Source: an uncultured Bacteroidales bacterium
Lineage (GTDB): Bacteria; Bacteroidota; Bacteroidia; Bacteroidales; P3
Reading direction: 5' to 3'
DNA: 21,152 bases
Assembly (NCBI GenBank): GCA_947174375.1
Contig: CAMWIS010000010.1
Span: forward strand, 1-21,152
Both the position numbers and the translations under genes were made by a program. A model generated the notes under the pieces. The model made no database searches and was not told the origin of the DNA. It was given only the letters and a program-made list of their open reading frames with translations. Numbering within the stretch: the first letter of the stretch is position 1; every line of letters starts with the position of its first letter. Positions 1-6,505 of this stretch are shown in pieces.

Positions 1-306
1 TCGGGCAGCGTGTTGGTCGATGCGGCGACGGTGGGGCGGCGGCTGTATGCGGGTGCCGAGCTCATCATATTCTTCGCCACGATGGATCAAATCGTGCAGG
101 ACGAACGGGAGGCCTTTCGGGAAATGAAGGAAGTGCCGTTGCGTTCTTCTTCGACCACGGTTTGGACCGGACTTTCCAAACTGACGGATATAGACGGGGA
201 ATCGCGGCCGGGCTTCGGGCCGGGGCGGGTCATCCTGTTTTTGATAGACCGGGCGGAGGTGTATGTGCGGGCGGACGAGGCGAAGGAGGCGCCGGCGGAA
301 GGATGA
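1..306 (+). CDS. LUD-domain (LutC/YkgG-like) protein, C-terminal part
   Basis: The reading frame is open from the first base, so the 5' end lies outside the window; 101 codons and the stop are visible. The C-terminal pattern of a hydrophobic strand (AELIIFFATMDQIV), then W-x-G-x-S-K-x-T-D-I-D-G, then a GPGRVILFLID strand resembles the end of LUD-domain proteins, where G-P-S-K-T-A-D-I-E precedes a G-P-x-x-L-x-x-x-L-x-D segment. LUD proteins are best known from lactate oxidation (LutC), but in Bacteroidota a stand-alone LUD protein usually sits between ftsH and cdsA and its role there is not known. The stop codon overlaps the cdsA start as ATGA, so the two are probably translationally coupled. 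The family call rests on this C-terminal pattern plus gene order, not on a whole domain. Confidence 0.65.
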   Translation, partial: SGSVLVDAATVGRRLYAGAELIIFFATMDQIVQDEREAFREMKEVPLRSSSTTVWTGLSKLTDIDGESRPGFGPGRVILFLIDRAEVYVRADEAKEAPAEG

Positions 307-1133
307 GTGCGAAATTTCAGAAAATCGGCAACCGCAGTCTGATAGGGCTGGGCGTTGTGGTGGCCGTGGGCTTGGGCATCGAACTCGGCGTATGGGCCGT
401 GTTCGGCTTGTTCGGCCTGGTGGCGGCCATCGGGCTGTATGAAATCCGTCAACTGTTTGCCGGAAGCGGCCGGGGCGTGAAAGCCTGGCTGGTTTACGGG
501 GCGGGCGGCGCGCTCTATGCGGGCGGCGGCCTGATGCTGGCGGGTGTGCCGACGGTATGGGCGGTCGGCGTCGCGGCGGTGGCCGGCCTGTTGGGCCTGG
601 CGCTCGGATGCGTACAGGAAAGGCGGAACCGTAAGCAACCGCAGGGCATAACGGCTGCCGGCTGTTGGTGGTCGCTTTGGGCGGCCGTCTATGTGGCCTT
701 GCCTTTGGCCCTGCTCGTATGGTTGCGGCGCGCGGACTTGCTGTGGCCCTTATTCATTATTATATGGGCCAGCGACGTGTTCGCCTACGTGGTGGGCAGT
801 TCGTTCCGCGAAGAAAAACGGCATAAATTGGCCCCGCGCATATCGCCGGCCAAGAGTTGGGAAGGGGCGTGCGGCGGTTTCTGCGCGGCTATCGCCGCGG
901 GCGTGGTTTGGGCCGTCTGCAACGGGTTGCCCGTAACGCTTTTTGCGGCTTTCGCCGCCGTGGTGGCCGTGGTCGGCGTTTTGGGCGATTTGCTTGAATC
1001 GCATTACAAACGTCAGGCCGGTATCAAGGATTCCGGCACCTTGTTAGGCGGCCACGGCGGGATATTGGACCGTTTCGACAGCATCCTGTTGGCCGCGCCG
1101 GCCGCCGTGCTGTTACAAATTATATGTTTATGA
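303..1133 (+). CDS. cdsA: Phosphatidate cytidylyltransferase (CDP-diglyceride synthase)
   Basis: This integral membrane enzyme turns phosphatidic acid and CTP into CDP-diacylglycerol, the precursor of all phospholipids. The 276-residue protein is built almost wholly of hydrophobic segments. Near the C terminus (residues 233-260) it carries the complete CDS signature: S-H-Y-K-R, then IKDSG, then GHGGILDRFDS, with the acidic and basic residues expected for metal and nucleotide binding. A second conserved stretch, SPAKSWEG, lies at 181-188. I chose the ATG at 303 because it overlaps the upstream stop as ATGA; the open frame runs further back, but only into the LUD coding region. It is followed directly by psd, which uses the pathway's later product phosphatidylserine, so the cluster is a phospholipid unit. 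The length is normal for the family. Confidence 0.96.
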   Translation: MSAKFQKIGNRSLIGLGVVVAVGLGIELGVWAVFGLFGLVAAIGLYEIRQLFAGSGRGVKAWLVYGAGGALYAGGGLMLAGVPTVWAVGVAAVAGLLGLALGCVQERRNRKQPQGITAAGCWWSLWAAVYVALPLALLVWLRRADLLWPLFIIIWASDVFAYVVGSSFREEKRHKLAPRISPAKSWEGACGGFCAAIAAGVVWAVCNGLPVTLFAAFAAVVAVVGVLGDLLESHYKRQAGIKDSGTLLGGHGGILDRFDSILLAAPAAVLLQIICL

Positions 1134-1789
1134 AAATACATAGGGAAGGACGCGACATCATCATTTGGACGGGCTTGCTGTTTGTGGCGATAGGCTTGTC
1201 CATCAACATATTCTGCGAAACCCGTTGGTGCATCGCCCTCGCTTGGACGCTGTGTTTCCTGCTGTGGGGGCTCATCGTGTGTTTCTTCAGGATGCCGAAC
1301 CGGGAATATCCGGAACATACCGAACGCTGTGTCGTGGCGCCGGCCGACGGCGTTATCGTGGATATCGCCAAGGTCAAGGATCCCGAATATTTCGACGACG
1401 AACGCATCCGGATATCCGTCTTCATGTCGCCGGCCAACGTGCACGTGAACCGTTATCCGATAGGCGGCGAAGTCGTTTACCGCAAGTATCATCCGGGCCG
1501 TTACCTCGTGGCCTGGCATCCCAAGTCCTCCACGCTGAACGAACGCAATACGGTGGTGTTGCGTACGGCGGGCGGCGCGGAAATCCTCGTGCGGCAGATT
1601 GCCGGCGCCTTGGCGCGCCGTATCGTTTCCTACGCCAAGGTGGGCGAGCAGGTGTTGCGCGGTCAGGAGTTAGGCTTCATCAAATTCGGCTCGCGCGTCG
1701 ATATTTTCCTGCCGCTGACGGCCGAAATCAAGGTGGAGATGGAGGAACACGTGCGGAGCGGCATCAGCCTGTTGGCGGAATTGGCTTAA
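1124..1789 (+). CDS. psd: Phosphatidylserine decarboxylase proenzyme, short (PSD-A type)
   Basis: It decarboxylates phosphatidylserine to phosphatidylethanolamine at the inner membrane. The 221-residue chain has an N-terminal membrane segment (about 12-55), an APADG motif (72-76) with catalytic-type Asp75, and SPANVHVNRYP with His107. Near the C terminus FGSRVDIF places the self-cleavage site at Gly189-Ser190, Ser190 becoming the pyruvoyl group of the small alpha chain. The short length and FGS instead of the LGST site of E. coli Psd fit the PSD-A class common in Bacteroidota. Two starts are possible: ATG 1124, or ATG 1130, which overlaps the cdsA stop as ATGA; they differ by two residues and 1130 may be the true one. 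The partner pssA, which makes phosphatidylserine, is not next to it. Confidence 0.95.
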   Translation: MFMKIHREGRDIIIWTGLLFVAIGLSINIFCETRWCIALAWTLCFLLWGLIVCFFRMPNREYPEHTERCVVAPADGVIVDIAKVKDPEYFDDERIRISVFMSPANVHVNRYPIGGEVVYRKYHPGRYLVAWHPKSSTLNERNTVVLRTAGGAEILVRQIAGALARRIVSYAKVGEQVLRGQELGFIKFGSRVDIFLPLTAEIKVEMEEHVRSGISLLAELA

Positions 1790-1796
1790 GTGCCGA

Positions 1797-1828
1797 TTTG
1801 GATTTTAGAGAAAAAAAATCTACTTTTG
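1797..1828 (+). promoter_or_regulatory. Bacteroidota-type promoter of tRNA-Pro
   Basis: TTTG at 1797-1800 (-33 element) and TACTTTTG at 1821-1828 (matching the -7 consensus TAnnTTTG) are 20 bases apart, the usual spacing for the primary sigma factor of this phylum. The mature tRNA begins 17 bases further on. The element lies just after the psd stop, so the tRNA does not depend on the phospholipid operon. Confidence 0.8.
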
Positions 1829-1844
1829 CAACCGATTTATCGTT

Positions 1845-1918
1845 CGGGATGTAGCTCAGTCCGGTAGAGTACGCGTCTGGGGGGCGTGTGGTCGCAAGTT
1901 CGAATCTTGTCATCCCGA
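1845..1918 (+). tRNA. tRNA-Pro, anticodon GGG
   Basis: A full cloverleaf can be drawn. The acceptor stem is CGGGATG (1845-1851) with CATCCCG (1911-1917); the D arm starts GCTC; the anticodon stem CGCGT (1872-1876) pairs with GCGTG (1884-1888) around loop CTGGGGG; the T arm is GCAAG-TTCGAAT-CTTGT (1894-1910). The anticodon GGG at 1879-1881 reads CCC and CCU proline codons. A1918 is the discriminator base. CCA is not encoded and must be added after transcription. Confidence 0.96.
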
Positions 1919-1925
1919 CAGAAAC

Positions 1926-1964
1926 AGAGCACTTACCCTAAAAAAGTAAGTGCTCTATTTGTTT
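1926..1964 (+). terminator. Rho-independent terminator after tRNA-Pro
   Basis: AGAGCACTTAC (1926-1936) and GTAAGTGCTCT (1945-1955) form a perfect 11-bp stem around an 8-base A-rich loop, followed by ATTTGTTTT. It ends the tRNA transcript and separates it from butyrate kinase, which starts about 40 bases later. Confidence 0.85.
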
Positions 1965-2006
1965 TATGCAGAATTAACGAGTACTAACCAAAATAGCTTA
2001 ACCGTC

Positions 2007-3083
2007 ATGTCAAAGACCGTCAAGATCCTGACCATCAATCCGGGATCGACTTCTACGAAAATCGCGCTTTTCGAGGGCGAAAACAATGTGTTTCAGAAGA
2101 ACCTCAAGCATTCTTCCGAAGAATTGGCGCCGTTTGAGAAAATAGCCGACCAGTTCGAGTTTCGCAAGAATGTGATTTTGAAAGTGCTGAAAGAAGAGGG
2201 CATTGGCATAGACGACATCAGCTATATCGTGGGTCGCGGCGGCTTGGTCAAGCCGATCGCTTCCGGCATCTATGAGGTAAACGACGCCTTGCTGGCCGAT
2301 TTGCGCAAGGGCGTTCAGGGCGAACACGCGAGCAACCTGGGCGGTCTGATTGCGGCTGACCTGGCGGCTCAAATCGGGGCGAAAGCCTATATCGCCGACC
2401 CCGTGGTCGTAGATGAACTGCAGGATGTGGCGCGTATCTCGGGCCATCCGGCTTTCGAACGGATTTCGATTTTCCACGCTTTGAACCAAAAGGCCATTGC
2501 GCGGACGTATGCCAAGGAACACGGTAAGAAATACGAAGACCTGAACCTGATCGTGGCGCACTTGGGCGGCGGCATCAGCGTGGCGGCGCACTGCAAGGGC
2601 AAGGCCATCGACGTGAACAACGCGTTGGACGGCGACGGTCCTTTCTCGCCCGAACGTTCCGGCGGCTTGCCCGTCGGGTCGCTCATCAAGGCCTGCTTCA
2701 GCGGCCAATACACGTTGGCGCAGCTCAAGAAGATGATTTGCGGTCAGGGCGGTTACGTGGGCTATCTGAACACGAACGACGCCTACGATGTGGAAGTGAA
2801 AGCCAAGGACGGCGACGCCAAAGCCGCGATGATCCAGGAAGCCATGGTCTATCAGGTGGCCAAGGAAATCGGCGCGATGGCGACGGTGTTGAAAGGCAAG
2901 GTGGACGCCATTTTGGTAACGGGCGGTATCGCTTACGGCAAGCCGTTCGTGGAATCGTTGAAAGAGAAAGTGTCGTTCCTCGCCCCCGTGGCCGTTTATC
3001 CGGGCGAAGACGAAATGAAGGCCTTGGCCATGAACGCCTTGATGCTGCATCAGGGCGAACTGACCGCCAAAGTATATTGCTAA
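2007..3083 (+). CDS. buk: Butyrate kinase
   Basis: This cytosolic acetokinase-family enzyme makes butyrate (or a branched short-chain acid) and ATP from the acyl phosphate and ADP. The 358-residue protein has the usual length. It shows the first phosphate-binding motif NPGSTSTK (residues 11-18), the second signature HLGGGISVAAH (185-195), the GDGPFSPERSGGLP segment (209-222) and the nucleotide-binding GGIAYGKPF (306-314). The open frame extends back to 1950, into the tRNA terminator; the ATG at 2007 is chosen because MSKTVKILTINPGS is the family N terminus. In many Bacteroidota ptb (phosphotransbutyrylase) lies next to buk; here it is absent, and 20 bases downstream lies an ADP-forming acyl-CoA synthetase. 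I see no clear promoter in the leader. Branched-chain acyl phosphates are possible substrates; sequence cannot tell. Confidence 0.93.
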   Translation: MSKTVKILTINPGSTSTKIALFEGENNVFQKNLKHSSEELAPFEKIADQFEFRKNVILKVLKEEGIGIDDISYIVGRGGLVKPIASGIYEVNDALLADLRKGVQGEHASNLGGLIAADLAAQIGAKAYIADPVVVDELQDVARISGHPAFERISIFHALNQKAIARTYAKEHGKKYEDLNLIVAHLGGGISVAAHCKGKAIDVNNALDGDGPFSPERSGGLPVGSLIKACFSGQYTLAQLKKMICGQGGYVGYLNTNDAYDVEVKAKDGDAKAAMIQEAMVYQVAKEIGAMATVLKGKVDAILVTGGIAYGKPFVESLKEKVSFLAPVAVYPGEDEMKALAMNALMLHQGELTAKVYC

Positions 3084-3103
3084 CGCATTAAAACCCTAAG
3101 GCT

Positions 3104-5161
3104 ATGATTAATCCGGCATTATTCAAACCGAAATCCATCGTCGTCGTCGGCGCGTCCAACGATATCTCCAAACCGGGCGGCCGTGTGCTGAAACACATTC
3201 TGGACGGCCAGTTCAGCGGGCAGGTCTATACGGTCAACCCGAAGGAAGACGAGATTCAGGGAATCCGCTGCTATCATAACGTATCGGAATTGCCGGAAGT
3301 GGATTTGGCCGTCATCGCCATCGCGGCCAAATATGCGCCGGATGCCGTGGAGGTGCTGACCAAGCAAAAGAACACGCGCGCCATCATCATTATCTCGGCC
3401 GGTTTCGGTGAAGAGAGCCATGAAGGCAAGGTGCTGGAAGATAAAATCGTCGGTTATTGCAACGAGGTGGGCGCGGCTTTGATAGGCCCCAACTGTACGG
3501 GTATTCTGACGCCTTACCACCGCAGTATCTTTTCCGGCCCCATGCCGGAGTTGGATCCGCAGGGGTGCGACTTCATCACGGGGAGCGGCGCCACGGGCGT
3601 TTTTATCCTCGAAGCCTCCATCCCGGCCGGCTTGCGTTTCGCCAACGTGTTTACCGTGGGCAACTCGGCGCAGCTGGGCGTTGAGGAGATTTTGGAACAT
3701 TTGGACGAGACGTTCGACCCCGCGACGAGTTCGCGTGTCAAACTGCTGTATATAGAAAATATCCGCAACCCGAAAAAGTTGCTCAAACACGCCCAGTCGC
3801 TCATTCAGAAAGGCTGTAAGATTGCGGCCATCAAGGCCGGTTCTTCCGAAGCCGGCTCGCGGGCGGCCTCTTCGCATACGGGCGCCTTGGCCTCGTCGGA
3901 CGTGGCCGTGGACGCCTTGTTCCGCAAGGCCGGTATCGTGCGTTGCTACGGCCGTCAGGATTTGATGACGGTGGCTTCCATTTTCCAACACCCGGAACTG
4001 AAAGGCAAGAACATCGCGATTATCACGCACGCCGGCGGGCCGGCCGTCATGCTGACCGACGCCTTGTCGAAAGCCGGGCTGAATGTGCCTAAAATAGACC
4101 CGGCCAAGGCGCAGCCGTTGAAGGAACAGCTGTTCCCCGGATCCTCCGTCGCCAACCCGATTGACTTTTTGGCCACGGGCACGGCCGAACACCTCGGCAA
4201 GATTATCGACGCCTGCGACAACGATTTCGATGAGGTGGACGCGATGGCCGTTATTTTCGGTACGCCGGGCCTCGTGCGCATCTTCGACGTTTACCGGTTG
4301 CTGGATGAAAAGATGAAACAGGCCAAGAAGCCGATTTACCCGATTTTGCCGGCCGTGGTGACGGCCCGCGAGGAGTTGGAGGAATTCTTGGGCAAGAACC
4401 GCATCAATTTCCAGGATGAGGTCGTTTTCGGTTCGGCTTTGGGCCGTGTGTTCCATACGCCGGCGCCCGATACCGACACGGTCAGCCTCGACGGTGTGGA
4501 TCAGGCGGCCATCCGCAAGGTTATAGAAAACAATCCGGACGGCTATCTGGCGCCCGATCAAATTCAAATTCTGCTGGATTCGTGCGGCGTGCCGCGGGCC
4601 GGTGAAGCCGTGGTCGATACGGCGGATGCGGCGGTGGCGGCGGCCGAAAAACTCGGCTATCCGCTCGTGATGAAGGTCGTGGGCCCCGTACATAAGTCGG
4701 ATGTGGGAGGCGTCGTGCTCAACGTCAAGGACGCCGCCACCGTAAAGGCCGAGTTCGAGCGCATGATTAAAATCAAAGACACGACGGCCATCCTGATGCA
4801 GCCGATGCTTTCGGGTATGGAAATCTTCGCCGGCGTCAAGTATGAGCCCAAGTTCGGCCACATGATCCTGTGCGGTTTGGGCGGTATCTTCATCGAAGTG
4901 CTCAAAGACGTGCAGACGGGCTTGGCGCCCGTGACGGCCAAGGCGGCCAAGGGCATGATCGAACGCCTGAAAGGGTACAAGATGTTGCAGGGCGTGCGCG
5001 GACAGGAAGGCGTCAACATCGAGGCGTTCGCCAAGGTCGTGGAGTCGCTTTCCAAGCTCGTGGCCGTGGCGCCCGAAATTCAGGAAATGGACATCAACCC
5101 GCTCTTGGGCAATGCCAAGCAGGTGGTAGCCGTGGATGCCAGAATCCGAATTCAGAAGTAA
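3104..5161 (+). CDS. Acetate/acyl-CoA ligase (ADP-forming), alpha-beta fusion
   Basis: This enzyme converts acyl-CoA, ADP and phosphate to the free acid, CoA and ATP in one step, conserving energy at the end of fermentation; the reaction can run backwards. The 685 residues hold both subunits in one chain. The CoA-binding Rossmann domain has VVVGASND (13-20), followed by succinyl-CoA-synthetase-like domains with the phosphorylated histidine in SSHTGA (His258). A hinge near 455-475 leads to an ATP-grasp beta domain with VMKVVGPVHKSDVGGV (522-537), whose His530 corresponds to the second histidine of archaeal ACD enzymes, and a C-terminal EMDINPL (661-667). It starts 20 bases after buk, and its stop TAA touches the ATG of the next gene. 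The acyl substrate (acetyl, propionyl, butyryl or aryl-acetyl) cannot be read from the sequence. Confidence 0.92.
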   Translation: MINPALFKPKSIVVVGASNDISKPGGRVLKHILDGQFSGQVYTVNPKEDEIQGIRCYHNVSELPEVDLAVIAIAAKYAPDAVEVLTKQKNTRAIIIISAGFGEESHEGKVLEDKIVGYCNEVGAALIGPNCTGILTPYHRSIFSGPMPELDPQGCDFITGSGATGVFILEASIPAGLRFANVFTVGNSAQLGVEEILEHLDETFDPATSSRVKLLYIENIRNPKKLLKHAQSLIQKGCKIAAIKAGSSEAGSRAASSHTGALASSDVAVDALFRKAGIVRCYGRQDLMTVASIFQHPELKGKNIAIITHAGGPAVMLTDALSKAGLNVPKIDPAKAQPLKEQLFPGSSVANPIDFLATGTAEHLGKIIDACDNDFDEVDAMAVIFGTPGLVRIFDVYRLLDEKMKQAKKPIYPILPAVVTAREELEEFLGKNRINFQDEVVFGSALGRVFHTPAPDTDTVSLDGVDQAAIRKVIENNPDGYLAPDQIQILLDSCGVPRAGEAVVDTADAAVAAAEKLGYPLVMKVVGPVHKSDVGGVVLNVKDAATVKAEFERMIKIKDTTAILMQPMLSGMEIFAGVKYEPKFGHMILCGLGGIFIEVLKDVQTGLAPVTAKAAKGMIERLKGYKMLQGVRGQEGVNIEAFAKVVESLSKLVAVAPEIQEMDINPLLGNAKQVVAVDARIRIQK

Positions 5162-5854
5162 ATGAAAAAGCAAGATTGGTGGATGATCATAGGGGCATGC
5201 CTTGTGCTATGCCCCTTTTTCTTCATAGACGGCGTCAAGGCGTTCTATTTCGAAGCCAACGCCAAGATGCCGGTGCTGTCCGGTTTCGTCAAGTTCGCCG
5301 TATTGTCGACGTTCGGGGAAGTCATCGCGTTGCGTCTGCGCACGGGGCACTATTATGAAAAGGGCTTCGGGCTGTGGCCGCGCATGATTGTATGGGGCTT
5401 TCTCGGCGCTTGGATCGTCATGGCCATGCGGATCTTCGGCAAGGGCGTGCCCGTGCTGTGCGATACCGTTTTCTGTACCGACGGCGCGGTGGCGGCGGCC
5501 ATGCAGGGCGGTCTGAGCTGGACTAAGTTCGGCGGGGCCTTCGCCATTTCGTTGATGCAGAACACGGCCTTCGCACCGGTATTCATGCTGCTGCACAAGG
5601 TCAGCGATACGCATATCCTCGAGCAGGGCGGCCGGCTCAAAGCCTTGGTCACGCCGATACCGTTCAGCCGTATTTTGGCGAACCTGAACTGGGACGTGCA
5701 ATGGAATTTCGTGTTCAAGAAGACGATTCCGCTGTTTTGGATTCCCGCGCATACGGTCACGTTCCTGTTGCCGCCGCAATGGCAGGTCTTGTTCGCCGCC
5801 TTGCTGGGCGTTATTTTGGGCATCCTGCTGGCCATTGCCGCCAATAAAAAGTAG
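5162..5854 (+). CDS. Mpv17/PMP22-like integral membrane protein
   Basis: This 230-residue membrane protein begins on the base after the preceding stop (TAAATG), so translation is probably coupled to the acyl-CoA ligase. Hydrophobic segments lie at about 7-27, 40-56, 73-90, 125-145 and 195-227, with a KK end facing the cytosol. The C-terminal part, N-W-D-V-Q-W-N-F-x(6)-P-L-F-W-I-P (176-195) followed by a last membrane helix, recalls the W-P-x-x-Q-x-x-N-F-x-x-V-P hallmark of the Mpv17/PMP22 family, which in eukaryotes forms or modulates organelle membrane channels. The match is partial (the WP pair is not exact), so the family call is tentative. Bacterial members have no settled function. Position suggests, but does not prove, a link to short-chain acid metabolism, for example movement of acid products. 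Confidence 0.55.
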   Translation: MKKQDWWMIIGACLVLCPFFFIDGVKAFYFEANAKMPVLSGFVKFAVLSTFGEVIALRLRTGHYYEKGFGLWPRMIVWGFLGAWIVMAMRIFGKGVPVLCDTVFCTDGAVAAAMQGGLSWTKFGGAFAISLMQNTAFAPVFMLLHKVSDTHILEQGGRLKALVTPIPFSRILANLNWDVQWNFVFKKTIPLFWIPAHTVTFLLPPQWQVLFAALLGVILGILLAIAANKK

Positions 5855-5955
5855 GTAAGGGAATGTGTGGTGTTGTTATGTTCTGATTATCATGTTGTTT
5901 GATAAGAAAAACCACGGCGGCATCCGGAAAAAGAGATAAAATTTTGGGGAGAGAT

Positions 5956-5986
5956 ATTGCAGATACGAAAAAAAGTTGTACCTTTG
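5956..5986 (+). promoter_or_regulatory. Bacteroidota-type promoter of tRNA-Glu/rpsT
   Basis: TACCTTTG at 5979-5986 matches TAnnTTTG exactly. ATTG at 5956-5959, 19 bases upstream, is a near match to the TTTG -33 element. The tRNA starts 17 bases downstream of the -7 box, the same distance as for tRNA-Pro. The rest of the 148-base gap after the Mpv17-like gene (5855-6002) holds nothing else that I can name, and no hairpin terminator. Confidence 0.75.
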
Positions 5987-6002
5987 CACTCCCTTTAAGG
6001 CT

Positions 6003-6077
6003 GGCCCGTTCGTCTAGTTGGCCTAGGACGCAAGATTTTCATTCTTGAAATCAGGGGTTCGAATCCCCTACGGGCTA
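6003..6077 (+). tRNA. tRNA-Glu, anticodon TTC
   Basis: The cloverleaf has acceptor GGCCCGT (6003-6009) with ACGGGCT (6070-6076), the first pair being G-U. The D arm starts GTCT, the anticodon stem CAAGA/TCTTG (6031-6035, 6043-6047) holds loop TTTTCAT with TTC at 6038-6040, and the T arm is AGGGG-TTCGAAT-CCCCT. A6077 is the discriminator and CCA is not encoded. It lies 25 bases before rpsT, a linkage known in Bacteroides-type genomes. Confidence 0.95.
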
Positions 6078-6102
6078 CAAAACATAAATGTTGTAAAGAG
6101 TA

Positions 6103-6378
6103 ATGGCAAACCACAAATCATCCATAAAGCGGATTCGTTCGACGGAGACCAAGAGAGAGCATAACCGTTATTATGCCAAGACGATGCGTAACGCGTTGAG
6201 AGATTTTAGAGCTTTGACGTCGGTTGACGAAGTGAATGCTAAGACTTCCACGATGGTTTCCATGGTGGATCGTTTGGCTAAGCATCATATCATTCACAAG
6301 AATAAGGCTGCGAACCTCAAATCGCAGATCATGATGAAAGCCGCCAAACTGTCCGCGCCCGCTGAAGCCGCGAAATAG
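6103..6378 (+). CDS. rpsT: 30S ribosomal protein S20
   Basis: This small basic protein binds 16S rRNA helices near the bottom of the 30S subunit. Its 91 residues start MANHKSSIKRIRSTETKR, the S20 N terminus, and are rich in Lys and Arg. Later segments HHIIHKNKAANLKS (61-74) match the family helix pair that ends in an alanine-rich tail. The length is typical. It has no promoter of its own that I can see and is most likely transcribed from the promoter in front of tRNA-Glu, with processing releasing the tRNA. A hairpin terminator follows 43 bases downstream. Confidence 0.98.
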   Translation: MANHKSSIKRIRSTETKREHNRYYAKTMRNALRDFRALTSVDEVNAKTSTMVSMVDRLAKHHIIHKNKAANLKSQIMMKAAKLSAPAEAAK

Positions 6379-6421
6379 TCTATCCGATTTAGAGTTTTTT
6401 GTTTTCATAATGATTTTTGGG

Positions 6422-6452
6422 GCTCTATCCAGCAATGGGTAGAGCTTTTTTT
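6422..6452 (+). terminator. Rho-independent terminator after rpsT
   Basis: GCTCTATCC (6422-6430) and GGGTAGAGC (6437-6445) form a 9-bp stem with one G-U pair and a 6-base loop AGCAAT, followed by seven Ts (6446-6452). It ends the tRNA-Glu/rpsT transcript. Confidence 0.88.
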
Positions 6453-6453
6453 G

Positions 6454-6461
6454 TATCTTTA
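6454..6461 (+). promoter_or_regulatory. Possible weak -7 element before the CMD-cupin operon
   Basis: TATCTTTA matches seven of eight positions of TAnnTTTG counting the free positions, directly after the rpsT terminator and 45 bases before the next start codon. No TTTG is seen at the -33 distance. The five-gene run that follows needs a promoter near here, which is the main reason to list it. Confidence 0.3.
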
Positions 6462-6505
6462 CATCCGGAAGCCGGTGGCTTGAATGGATAAGCAATAATA
6501 ACACA

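Noticed and set aside
1801..1820. GATTTT/AAAATC inverted repeat after psd as a terminator
   Set aside because: Only a 6-bp AT-rich stem without a T-run; it sits between the two elements of the tRNA-Pro promoter, where AT-rich sequence is expected.
3119..5173. A 684-codon minus-strand frame covering the acyl-CoA ligase
   Set aside because: It mirrors the ligase almost end to end and is rich in His, Arg and Gly with no recognisable motif. The ligase on the plus strand is unambiguous.
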